Under the pieces are notes generated by a model. It searched no databases, was not told the origin of the DNA, and saw only the letters and a list, made by a program, of their open reading frames with translations. A program made the position numbers and the translations under genes. Shown here one piece after another: positions 17,835-25,872 of a stretch of DNA of 64,000 bases. Every line of letters starts with the position of its first letter. The first letter of the stretch is position 1. The stretch spans positions 2,081,575 to 2,145,574 of the forward strand of contig RHLH01000001.1 in NCBI GenBank assembly GCA_003712165.1. Direction: 5' to 3'. The DNA is from Phycisphaera sp. GTDB taxonomy: Bacteria; Planctomycetota; Phycisphaerae; Phycisphaerales; UBA1924.

Positions 17835-18518
17835 ATGGCAAGTGTGTATCGTAGGAAAGATCGAAACGGCCGCCCCGCGAAGAAGTACACAGCCTTGTAC
17901 TTCGATGCGGTGTGCGGCGTGAATGGGAAGTGGCGGACCAAGGCCGCGTTCACCGATCGCGAAGCCTCCCTCGCGTTCGCACAGCGCCTCGAACGCAAGT
18001 CGGAACGCGAGGCCGAGAGGCTTTTCGATCCCGTGCTCGGGCAAGCCAAACGCCCGATTGCGGAGCACCTCGAGATGTTCCTAGAGACAGAGCTCGATCC
18101 CACAAGATCGAAGCGTTACGTTCAGCAAGTGCGTTCAAGGCTGGAGCGGGTGATCGTCGGCGTGGGCGCAGAGCGATTGAACGATCTCATCACGATCCAC
18201 GTCAGCCGGTTTCTCAACGATCTGAAGGTGAACGGCCGCCCGGTCTCCGCCGCGACCCGCAGCGACTTCGTGGCTACCTGCTAGCGGTTCACATCGATCC
18301 CGCAGCTGAAGGTGCTCAGAGCTGATCTCGCCCTGGCGGGCATCCCATACCAGACCAGCGACGGCTTCGCCGACTTCCACAGCCTGCGCGTCTCGGCTGC
18401 AACCGCGTATGCGCGAGTTGGCATGTCGCTCCGCTCGCGACAGGCCGCGATGCGCCATACGGACTCCCGGCTGACAGACACCGTCTACACCGACGAGCGG
18501 CTTCTCCCGGTCGCGTAG
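17835..18518 (+). pseudogene. Tyrosine integrase with internal deletion
   Basis: The first 149 codons give the N-terminal arm and SAM-like core-binding domain of planctomycete phage-type integrases ('ASVYRRKDRNGRPAKKYTA', 'RKSEREAERL', 'PISAATRS'-like region), then a stop at 18282-18284. A second frame from 18312 carries the C-terminal catalytic end: 'MLRADLALAGIPYQTSDG', HSLR (HxxR), 'MRHTDSRLTDTVYTDERLL' with the His and the Tyr nucleophile. The central part with the first catalytic Arg and the Lys is missing, so the enzyme must be dead. It is the only integrase in the window and probably relates to the tRNA-Gly fragment at 964-1016. Confidence 0.75.
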
Positions 18519-18635
18519 GAGTTCGGTAGAGTCCCCGCGATTCAACTCTGCAGCAATTCCCGAGAAAAATAACCTGCACAACCGCGCTTCCAGACGTGAT
18601 TGTCGCCAGTTTGTGTGGAGGGTGCGGGTTCTTCG

Positions 18636-18878
18636 ATGACAACAAGCGCAACCAGCCAGAGTCACTCGATACGAGACAGGGAGTCTTCCACGCTCTACCG
18701 CCGAAGGTCTGATTCAGACACGGCGCACCATCGGCTCGATTGCCCTGACTGGCCCTCCCGCGGGTATGTCATCCTGCCGACAAAGCCTGCTCCCGACAAG
18801 CTCTGTGCCCGCTGCGCCAAGCTTGATCGGGAATCTGGTCGTCATGACTCTGATTTCCACCATCCGAGGCCGCGCTAG
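18636..18878 (+). CDS. Small Cys/His-containing hypothetical protein
   Basis: 80 codons from the ATG at 18636. The central part reads 'HHRLDCPDWPSRGYVILP' then 'DKLCARCAKLD', a His/Cys arrangement resembling small zinc-binding proteins that label a short motif in mobile DNA, though no named family is recognised. Upstream GTGGAGGG could serve as a ribosome site but is far from the ATG. It sits between the broken integrase and a small membrane protein gene. Treat as tentative. Confidence 0.35.
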   Translation: MTTSATSQSHSIRDRESSTLYRRRSDSDTAHHRLDCPDWPSRGYVILPTKPAPDKLCARCAKLDRESGRHDSDFHHPRPR

Positions 18879-18908
18879 ATACGTCCCATTGAAGAATCTC
18901 TCAAGGCA

Positions 18909-19457
18909 TTGAAGTGGTCGATACACGCGCTCGTGATCGGTTGTCTGTCGATCACGGCTGCGCTCTTCAGCATCGGCAATGGCGACAGGACGGTGACGGT
19001 CTTGGCGTTCCCGATTCCAATAGTGATGCTGATCTCGATGGCGCACTTCCTGTTGACGATTCTCCAGGGCAGGGTGTACCTGCATCTGATGCACATCATC
19101 AGGCTGGTCGATCAAGACGAACACAAACACCTCACGCTGCTCGACGAGAGCCCGGTGTTTGGTATTTATACCTGCCACGACGACACATCACTAGGTGATT
19201 TCCTCAGTGGGTTCACGATCTGGGTGCAGCTATTCTTGTTGCCGCTGATCACGATCGGGGTCCCCACGGTGCTGGCGAGCCTGTTTGTCATCATGGGAAT
19301 CGCGGAAAGCCGTCTGCAGTATCACAATTTCCTGTTCGCAGCGATCTACTCCCCGATTCCTATCCTGATCGGGTTCCGCACGGCCTGTCAGTTCCGGGGG
19401 CTGTGCAAGCGTATCAGCACGAATGACCCTGCAAAGCAGGTTCACCCTCCGAATTGA
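18909..19457 (+). CDS. Small multi-pass membrane protein, unknown function
   Basis: 182 residues from a TTG at 18909 (no better start is visible). Hydrophobic segments are at about residues 5-22, 30-52, 102-128 and 140-160, with a loop rich in His and Asp ('QDEHKHLTLLDESP'). No family recognised. It lies alone between the integrase remnant and a winged-helix gene on the same strand. Composition is moderately GC-rich. The product is probably an inner-membrane protein. Confidence 0.5.
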   Translation: MKWSIHALVIGCLSITAALFSIGNGDRTVTVLAFPIPIVMLISMAHFLLTILQGRVYLHLMHIIRLVDQDEHKHLTLLDESPVFGIYTCHDDTSLGDFLSGFTIWVQLFLLPLITIGVPTVLASLFVIMGIAESRLQYHNFLFAAIYSPIPILIGFRTACQFRGLCKRISTNDPAKQVHPPN

Positions 19458-19643
19458 GGGACTCTTTGTGCATCGCCGCCGAGTTGCCGGCTACAGGAAC
19501 ATCTTCATTTTGTATTGATTCACAACTCTCAGAGCGTGTGGCTTCGCCCGAGTGACTCATTATTGAGTCATGCCGCTTTGCTTTGCCTAGCATGGACGCT
19601 CAGTTGCTCTCCCGTCGGAGCGGCGTTGTTTCCAGGGGATCAC

Positions 19644-20228
19644 ATGGCAAAAAAATCAAGAAGAAAGTCAGGCGCGAACACTTCCGATCCGCACGGAGTC
19701 CTGGCATCGCCGGTGCGACGCGAGATATGGTCATACCTGAGAAGCCAGGGGCCGCACACAGTCTCCGAGATCGCCAAGGGTGTAGGTCGCTCGCAGACGT
19801 CTCTCTACGCACACATCGTGATGATGGAGCGGACAGGCGTGATCGAAGCCGCCGGCTCGAAGCGATCGGGTAAGCGCCATGCCGTGATCTACAAGGCTGG
19901 CGTGACCGAGTCCGACATCGCGTACGATCCGAAAAACAAGAAGAGTGTGCGTGCCAGCGCGAGGTATGCCGCCGCGGTTTTCCGCAGAGCCAACAGGGAA
20001 GTCACCGACCATCTTGCATCGGGCGAGGCGAAGGCCAAGGGCCGCTCAAGGGATACCTACGTCCTCGGTGGCAGGACGAGGCTCTCAAAGAAGCAGCTCG
20101 CCGATATCAACAGCCACATCGACGCGATCGATAAGATCGTGGCCGAGGGCGACAAAACAGGTAAGGGTGACCTGTACGCGATCAACGTCGCGACCTGCCC
20201 AGTCGAAGACGGCTTCTTGTACGACTGA
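19644..20228 (+). CDS. Winged-helix transcription regulator (ArsR/TrmB-like)
   Basis: 194 residues from the ATG at 19644, which has AGGGGA nine bases upstream; the longer frame from 19515 lacks support. A basic N-terminus (KKSRRKSG) is followed by a winged helix-turn-helix: 'LASPVRREIWSYLRSQGPHT', 'VSEIAKGVGRSQTSLYAHIV' and 'MMERTGVIE' with a basic wing 'GSKRSGKRHAVIY'. The C-terminal 90 residues form a helical domain ending 'KGDLYAINVATCPVED', resembling effector tails of ArsR-like regulators encoded in planctomycetes. Target genes are unknown. A hairpin follows the gene. Confidence 0.75.
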   Translation: MAKKSRRKSGANTSDPHGVLASPVRREIWSYLRSQGPHTVSEIAKGVGRSQTSLYAHIVMMERTGVIEAAGSKRSGKRHAVIYKAGVTESDIAYDPKNKKSVRASARYAAAVFRRANREVTDHLASGEAKAKGRSRDTYVLGGRTRLSKKQLADINSHIDAIDKIVAEGDKTGKGDLYAINVATCPVEDGFLYD

Positions 20229-20254
20229 GCTCCTCAATACGAGTTATGATGCAT

Positions 20255-20281
20255 GTAGCCGCCCGTGCACTATGCGGCTGC
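20255..20281 (+). terminator. Hairpin after the winged-helix gene
   Basis: GTAGCCGC / GCGGCTGC, an 8-base stem with one G-U pair and an 11-base loop, 26 bases past the stop. There is no T-run, so this is at best a weak intrinsic terminator. Confidence 0.35.
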
Positions 20282-20306
20282 GTGACCAACAGAGAAACAG
20301 CAAGAG

Positions 20307-20438
20307 ATGGCGATCAGAATCGGCGACACAGCACCAGATTTTGAGCAATCTTCCACCGACGGTCCGATCCGATTCCACGAGTGGATCGGAGACGGCTGGG
20401 CTGTCCTGGACTGGTTCCGTTGCATCGGCGGAGCGTAG
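20307..20438 (+). pseudogene. 5' stub of a 1-Cys peroxiredoxin gene
   Basis: Begins at an ATG (20307) and reads 'MAIRIGDTAPDFEQSSTDGP' then 'IRFHEWIGDGWAVL', which matches the first 34 residues of PRDX6-type peroxiredoxins. In the family this is followed by a segment with the catalytic Cys; here the frame turns to 'DWFRCIGGA' and stops at 20438. The gene is therefore cut at about 20408. The LysR-type regulator gene downstream may once have controlled it. The remainder of 20439-20744 holds nothing recognisable apart from the LysR upstream region. Confidence 0.75.
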
Positions 20439-20744
20439 ACGCTGGATTCACTGCTCTCACGGATGCGCCGGTGTGGGTTTGAGACAGCGGAAGCACTGAG
20501 CCTCACTCGCAGCGCAGTTATTAAATCAATCACGCCAAGCTAATTATCAGGTTCAACCAAATGATCTCGCCTAGCTCTGTGTGGGCCTACACGAGACATA
20601 GAACAGCGCCACATGCCCTTTGAGATCAGATTACGGCACGCGTGTGGCACAAGGTTACTCAAACAGTGCAGCCCAGACCATCTCTCTTTCCCCTCACTCA
20701 CAGGCTACTTAGGCGAGATTGTGTACGTGCTATGATGAAGCACG

Positions 20745-21665
20745 ATGGAAGTGAAACACCTTCAAGCATTTGTGGCCGTTGTCCAGGAAGGCAGCTTCCG
20801 CGGTGCATCTAAGCTCCTTGGAATCAGTCAGCCCGCACTGAGCATTCAGATCGGCAAACTCGAGGATAGCTTGAGCTGCATGCTGTTCGATCGCCATCCG
20901 AGCGGGATTACACTGACTGATTGCGGCAAACTACTGCACGACCGAGCTCAAGTCATTCTTGGCATGCTTGACGAAACGAGAGATCTCGTGAGCGCCCAAT
21001 CATCTGCGGGCCCGATATCAGTGCGTGTTTCAGCAATCCCGACCATCGCACCCATAGTGCTTCCAAAGTCGGTCCAGCTCTTTAAAGAACGATACGACGA
21101 CGCAGCTGTCAGCCTTTCAGAACGAACGACAGAGAGCCTCTGTGACGGAATAGCCAGAGGTGAGATTGACATCGGTGTAACTTCAAAAATCAGTCCTGGC
21201 TCCCAAGATACATACATCGCCGAACACATCGGCGATGAGCCACTGATGCTTGCTATCGCAGAATCTTCTAAGTGGGCATCGCGCGACAAGCTATGTACCG
21301 ATGATCTTCAAGAAGCTGGCATTATTGTCTTGGACGAGATGCACTGCCTTAGCGAGCAGGTGACGGAAATATGCGCCACACAGGGCATCGATCATGTCGT
21401 CCAGATCGATTCTGGGCAGCTATCCACTCTCATAGAATTGGTGCGCAATGCGGTCGGTATATCTCTACTGCCTTCATCAATACTGTCAAATTACATTACA
21501 GATGGAATTCTGGTACGAGAAGTGTACGGAAACCCGATCACCCGACCGTTGTACACGATCATCAACCGTCACCTTGCTCACTCCGACGCAGTGAATGAGA
21601 TGTCAAGATGCATCAAAAGTACTATTGTGCAGAGCAACACGATCATTAGCGTACAGGGCGCATGA
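20745..21665 (+). CDS. LysR-family transcriptional regulator
   Basis: 306 residues. The N-terminal helix-turn-helix (residues 1-60) has the family signature 'LQAFVAVVQEGSFRGASKLL' and 'ISQPALSIQIGKLE'; the rest is the periplasmic-binding-like effector domain with 'PISVRVSAIPTIAP' and 'EIDIGVTS'. The arrangement next to a peroxiredoxin stub recalls OxyR/peroxiredoxin pairs; Cys residues occur at about 204 and 214 ('DEMHCLSEQVTEICATQG'), near where OxyR's redox pair falls, but spacing is not the OxyR one, so redox sensing is only a possibility. Its stop codon lies inside a perfect 18-bp inverted repeat. Confidence 0.85.
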   Translation: MEVKHLQAFVAVVQEGSFRGASKLLGISQPALSIQIGKLEDSLSCMLFDRHPSGITLTDCGKLLHDRAQVILGMLDETRDLVSAQSSAGPISVRVSAIPTIAPIVLPKSVQLFKERYDDAAVSLSERTTESLCDGIARGEIDIGVTSKISPGSQDTYIAEHIGDEPLMLAIAESSKWASRDKLCTDDLQEAGIIVLDEMHCLSEQVTEICATQGIDHVVQIDSGQLSTLIELVRNAVGISLLPSSILSNYITDGILVREVYGNPITRPLYTIINRHLAHSDAVNEMSRCIKSTIVQSNTIISVQGA

Positions 21666-21700
21666 ACCCTACTGCATCGGAGTCATGCGCCCTGTACGCT
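21648..21700. terminator. 18-bp perfect inverted repeat between convergent genes
   Basis: AGCGTACAGGGCGCATGA (21648-21665) and its exact complement (21683-21700) are separated by 17 bases. The left arm includes the last codons and stop of the LysR gene. It sits between the LysR gene and the convergent spondin gene, so it can serve as a bidirectional terminator even though a T-run is lacking. Confidence 0.7.
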
Positions 21701-21725
21701 ATTGATATTCAGTTGTCAGAACCGA

Positions 21726-22535
21726 TTACTTAGCGTTTCTGCGTCGCCTCGCTCCCCAAATACCTGCTGCCGCCAACAGGCTAGCCGATGCCGGGGAAGG
21801 AACGACCGTAATCCGGGCAAGTAGCTTGTCTGGACCTGGAACGTGGGTGATCAGCTCTCCGGTGGCGGTGTTCGTGCCAACAAATGAGGCGAAGTACTGT
21901 GCATCTGTGCCGAGATTTGCCCCTTCAAATACGTTGCGGATAACAAAGTTCTCGTCGGCGCCAACACCACCGTTTGCGCTAAATGCGGCACCACCGAAGG
22001 CATCGTTCACCTCGGTACCGTTGTCATTCAGGCTGCTCCCGTATATCTCGATGGTGAGTGGACCGTTGAAGTTGCCTGCGGCGTCAAACACTTCATGCGC
22101 GAACGGATTCCCGTTTGCGGCAAAGATATCGTTGGTTGGAACGAGCATGGAGGCATAGCTGAAGTAACGGTTTGTAGTAGCATCTCCTGCTTCCAGAACG
22201 ATAGAGCCCGATTCACCCGGGGCCAGAGTGGGGTGGCCGTCTGATCCGAACAGAGTTCCATCAACACCGACTCCCCCTGTGACCGATCCAAACTGCGCAC
22301 TGATTGGCCCGGTGTCACCGTCTTCAGCAAGCTCGGTCAAGCCTGGCCAAGCCGAGGCAAATGTCCCGCCGTCGTATGAATCGAATGAGCCATCGTGGAG
22401 CCCGACCCATACAGGTGTAAAGAAGAACCCTCCATCACTCTGGAGATTGTCAAAGGTGATTGTCACGGGTTGGGCCAATGTTGCGCCCGCGGTACCAGCT
22501 AGAAGCAGCCCTGTAAGAATTGATGAACGGCTCAT
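21726..22535 (-). CDS. Spondin-domain exported protein with PEP-CTERM-like anchor
   Basis: 269 residues. The ATG at 22535 has AGGAG seven bases upstream and opens into a signal peptide ending 'ATLAQ'. Residues 22-190 match the Spondin_N domain: 'TFDNLQSDGGFFFTPVW', 'GLHDGSFDSYDGG' and 'AWPGLTELAEDGDTGPIS'. The C-terminus 'VVPSPASASLLAAAG' plus 'RRRR' is a PEP-CTERM-like sorting signal. Spondin-domain proteins of bacteria are secreted or surface proteins of unclear binding role. Transcription is convergent with the LysR gene. Confidence 0.85.
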   Translation of the reverse strand: MSRSSILTGLLLAGTAGATLAQPVTITFDNLQSDGGFFFTPVWVGLHDGSFDSYDGGTFASAWPGLTELAEDGDTGPISAQFGSVTGGVGVDGTLFGSDGHPTLAPGESGSIVLEAGDATTNRYFSYASMLVPTNDIFAANGNPFAHEVFDAAGNFNGPLTIEIYGSSLNDNGTEVNDAFGGAAFSANGGVGADENFVIRNVFEGANLGTDAQYFASFVGTNTATGELITHVPGPDKLLARITVVPSPASASLLAAAGIWGARRRRNAK

Positions 22536-22859
22536 GTGAATTCTCCTGATCTAAGTTGAGCTCTTTCGAGCCATGTTCAGTAGCCACCGACTGAAGTGAC
22601 TTTCTCGGATATCCAAACTTGAGCTCAAATGCGTTTATTACATAGACAGTGAGACCCACGCGCTATCAGGCGATTACCTTCTGTTATGAACCGTCGGGCT
22701 CGGCGATTTGAGGATGGAGGGCTGCAGCGGCGAACAATAACTCCCACCGAAGAACATGCTCGCCACGTTTGATGTAGCCTTTGACCAAGTTCGACTCTCC
22801 TGTGGGCAAAACTGAAACCCCTAGCCTCCCAAAGAACGCTGTGAGTCCTGGCCCGAAGC
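22536..22859. other. Divergent intergenic region
   Basis: 324 bases between the starts of the spondin gene (minus) and an ABC operon (plus). It holds the AGGAG ribosome site of the former. I see no repeat, RNA gene or clear operator; small ORFs here look like chance. Confidence 0.5.
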
Positions 22860-23798
22860 GTGGAGTGTCGATTGATCGAGACGAGAGAGATCCGTGTGGA
22901 CTACGGCGAGGTCACCGCGGTGTCCGATCTGACCTTCTCAGTCGGTACGGGCGAGATATTCGGGCTGATCGGCCCGAACGGGGCCGGGAAAACGAGTCTT
23001 ATCAAGGTCCTGGCCACGCTCGGCGAGCCCACGTACGGGGCGGCGAGCATCGCGGGCTTCGACGTCATCCAGCAGAGGACCCAAGCGAGGCATCGGATCG
23101 GCTACATGCCAGACTTGGCTCCCGTCTTCAAAGACCTCAGGTGCTGGGAATTCCTCGATCTCTTTGCGGCATCGTACAGCGTCCCCCATTCGCAGAGGCG
23201 TTCTCGGATCTCGAAAGCCCTCGAGCTCGTCAACCTCACCGCGAAGCGAAACGCGATGGCGGGCACGCTCAGCCGAGGGATGACCCAGCGGCTGGTGCTT
23301 GCCAAGACGCTGCTGCATGACCCGGATGTGCTTCTATTGGATGAGCCTGCCAGCGGTCTGGATCCGATGGCGAGGATCGACCTGCGGAATCTATTGAAGG
23401 ATCTCGCAGAGAGAGGCAAGACGGTCCTGATCAGCTCTCACATCCTCGACGACCTCGACAAGTACTGCACATCGATAGGGATCATGGAAAAGGGCAGGCT
23501 GGTCACGGCCGGGAAGATCGACGAGCTCGTGGACCAGCTCAACACGCAGCGGGCGTTCACGGTGGAAACACTCGGCCAGGGAAACGAAGCCGCCGATGCA
23601 CTCCTAGCCAGCGACCAAGTCGATGTGATCTCAGAAAGTAAGGATCACTGTGAGTTTCATACCACACTCGACGAGAAGGGCACGGCAGATCTGCTCGCCG
23701 TGCTGGTGACGTCGGGCGTTCGAGTCACAGCGTTCTACGAGCAGCAACGCGGAATCGAAGAGCTGATGATCCGCTCTGGCGCAAGGGAAGTGTCATGA
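22860..23798 (+). CDS. ABC transporter ATP-binding subunit
   Basis: 312 residues if read from the GTG at 22860; a TTG 12 bases later is an alternative. Walker A is 'GPNGAGKTSL' (residues 37-46), the signature is the variant LSRGMTQR in place of LSGGQ, and Walker B is 'VLLLDEPASGLDP'. The SRG variant is common in ABC-2 exporters of the NatA/GldA type. The C-terminal 90 residues form the usual regulatory extension. The stop overlaps the start of the membrane subunit (ATGA), so the two are translationally coupled. The two genes form the right-hand accessory exporter operon. Confidence 0.88.
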   Translation: MECRLIETREIRVDYGEVTAVSDLTFSVGTGEIFGLIGPNGAGKTSLIKVLATLGEPTYGAASIAGFDVIQQRTQARHRIGYMPDLAPVFKDLRCWEFLDLFAASYSVPHSQRRSRISKALELVNLTAKRNAMAGTLSRGMTQRLVLAKTLLHDPDVLLLDEPASGLDPMARIDLRNLLKDLAERGKTVLISSHILDDLDKYCTSIGIMEKGRLVTAGKIDELVDQLNTQRAFTVETLGQGNEAADALLASDQVDVISESKDHCEFHTTLDEKGTADLLAVLVTSGVRVTAFYEQQRGIEELMIRSGAREVS

Positions 23799-25453
23799 CG
23801 GACGTTCTCCCCACGACGATGAACCCGCTCTGGGTGAAGGGCTTTCGAGAGCGGTGCCGACCGAAACACCTGCTCAGCTGGGGCACCATCTGGCTCACCC
23901 TGGCGACGTTTGTGTTCCTCGTCACATACATCACCATGGTCGAGCGTGAGGTATCGACGAAGGCAGAGGCCGCCAAGGCAGCGTTGCCGGGCATCCTGGT
24001 GATCCAGGCTGTCATCCTCATGCTCTTTGGGACGGGCGCTGTCGCTTCCGGCATCTCGCAAGAGAGAGACGAGGACCTCGTCAGCTACATCCGCATGACT
24101 CCGATGAGCCCTTTCCAGAAGGTCATCGGATACCTCTTCGGCCTCCCGGCACGCGAGTATATCCTGTTCGCATCGACTCTCCCGCTCGTCGTCATCATCG
24201 TGGCGATCAGCGGCTTTAGCATCATCACTCTGCTGCACTTCTATCTCGTGTTTTTCACATCGGTGATCGTGTACCACATGACCGCGCTCGTTGTAGGTAT
24301 GGTGTCGCCAAAGCCCAGGCTCGCCTCACTCATGTCGATGGGGCTCGTCGTCGTCCTCTACTTTGCATTGCCGAATCTCTCGCGGGTCGGTATCACGTTC
24401 TTTGAGTTTCTCACCATCCGCCCGACGTTCTTCGGCCTGATCCAGCAAGAACTCCCGGCGGCTCTACGGGCCCGAGCAGAATCCAGCGGCATCGACACGT
24501 TCAGGCCGGTCCCGTTCTTCCAGACATCTATCCAGCCGACCGTGTACACGCTCATGGTGCAGGGATTCCTGATCGCATCGATGTTCAGCATCGTCCACAG
24601 AAAGTGGCGCGACGAGAGCTGCCTGCTCCTCTCGAAGCCAAGCGGGCTCGCCGTGTTCACCGGGATTACGCTCTTTACGCTCGCAAGCTTCTGGGCCGTG
24701 GTTGCACAAGATTCCGCGTACTCGAGACTCTTCGAACCGCTCGGCATTGAAGGCCCGGTCGAGCGAGCCCCCGTGTCGTTCTTCTTCCTGATGATGACAT
24801 GCCTGCTGATCATCGGTGTGTCGTACGTGGCTACGGTCTGCTCGATCACGCCCACGAGGGATCAATCGCGAAACGGCATCCGGCTCGCTCAGAAGCTCGG
24901 ACGAAACAGGCTGCCCTGGAACAGCGATGCAGCGTCGAGCCTTCCCGCAGCTGTTGTCATGCTCTTGGTCGTCTTGACCAGCGGGATCGCGGTGGTCAAT
25001 CTTGCGATCAGCAAGGGTGACTACATGACTTCAGGGCCACAGGTGCCCCAGACGATCGCGTTCGTGCTCCTTATTTTCGCAGTTGGCGTGTTCATCCAGG
25101 GAATCGCCGAGAGCACGAGCATCCGGGTGTTCGGCGTGACTGTTTTTCTTGTGTGGATGATCCCGTTCTTCGCAATGGTCATCATGGTCGCAGCGTTCGA
25201 AGCATTCGAGGCTGGTCTATACCTCGGGCAGCCGTTCCCGCCCGTGTCCCTTGGTTACTCGATCGCGTGGATGCTCGAATCGACCTCGGCCCCGGCAGGC
25301 TTTGATCAGGAAGTCAGGTTTATGCCGCCAAACGACGAGATCACCTCGCACCCTGGGAGAATCGTGCTCGCCGGCACCGTGGGGTATGCCCTAGCTGCCG
25401 TGCTGGTACAGGCGTACCGGGCCCACAAGCGAACGGCACTTTGGATCAAGTGA
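23795..25453 (+). CDS. ABC transporter membrane subunit, large
   Basis: 552 residues with at least ten hydrophobic segments, starting with one near residue 30-52 ('WLTLATFVFLVTYITMVE') followed by 'GTGAVASGISQERDEDLVSY' and 'RMTPMSPFQKVIGYLFGLPA', the cytoplasmic loop that docks to the ATPase in ABC-2 permeases. It is longer than the usual 250-400 residues, similar to planctomycete and Bacteroidota gliding/export-type permeases. It overlaps the ATPase gene by four bases. The substrate is unknown. Confidence 0.85.
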   Translation: MTDVLPTTMNPLWVKGFRERCRPKHLLSWGTIWLTLATFVFLVTYITMVEREVSTKAEAAKAALPGILVIQAVILMLFGTGAVASGISQERDEDLVSYIRMTPMSPFQKVIGYLFGLPAREYILFASTLPLVVIIVAISGFSIITLLHFYLVFFTSVIVYHMTALVVGMVSPKPRLASLMSMGLVVVLYFALPNLSRVGITFFEFLTIRPTFFGLIQQELPAALRARAESSGIDTFRPVPFFQTSIQPTVYTLMVQGFLIASMFSIVHRKWRDESCLLLSKPSGLAVFTGITLFTLASFWAVVAQDSAYSRLFEPLGIEGPVERAPVSFFFLMMTCLLIIGVSYVATVCSITPTRDQSRNGIRLAQKLGRNRLPWNSDAASSLPAAVVMLLVVLTSGIAVVNLAISKGDYMTSGPQVPQTIAFVLLIFAVGVFIQGIAESTSIRVFGVTVFLVWMIPFFAMVIMVAAFEAFEAGLYLGQPFPPVSLGYSIAWMLESTSAPAGFDQEVRFMPPNDEITSHPGRIVLAGTVGYALAAVLVQAYRAHKRTALWIK

Positions 25454-25655
25454 CAGCCGTTCAGATCAGAGGTTTCACTCAAGTGGGTATGGGAACTCGA
25501 TTCAGATTCACTCGCAAAGTGCGCAGTATGAATTCGGCCCGTTCTGGCTCTGTCTGGCACTCGCTGACAGAAGCCTCGTAATAGGCGGGGTTTCTAGTTC
25601 TGCCCAAGATCAGAGTCACAAGCTGTTGCCGAGACACGAGTTGGCACTCAACGAC

Positions 25656-25685
25656 AACGCCCGGCACCACATGGCACCGGGCGTT
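25656..25685 (-). terminator. Terminator of tRNA-Gly
   Basis: On the minus strand AACGCCCGG pairs with CCGGGCGTT through a 12-base inner part that can pair further, starting five bases after the tRNA 3' end and followed by GTCGTTG. The remaining stretch 25454-25655 has no supported gene. Confidence 0.6.
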
Positions 25686-25689
25686 CCAA

Positions 25690-25761
25690 AGCGGGTGATC
25701 GGATTTGAACCGACGACATTCACGTTGGCAACGTGACGCTCTACCACTGAGCTACACCCGC
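25690..25761 (-). tRNA. tRNA-Gly(GCC)
   Basis: Complete cloverleaf: acceptor GCGGGTG/CACCCGC, D-arm with GGTAGA, anticodon stem TCACG/CGTGA with loop TTGCCAA (anticodon GCC), T-arm GTCGG TTCAAAT CCGAT, discriminator T. CCA is not encoded. It stands at the change from AT-richer accessory DNA to GC-rich core genes, and its T-arm region is similar to the tRNA-Gly(TCC) fragment at 964-1016. Confidence 0.95.
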
Positions 25762-25872
25762 CTGTCAGCCTTTCAGGGCCGTGCGGGGCAAATGTAGACC
25801 ACAAACCGCTCCCGGTCAAACAATCATGACCACCCCACGCACCCAGCACCGATAAGCCCAGACCAGTCCCCC

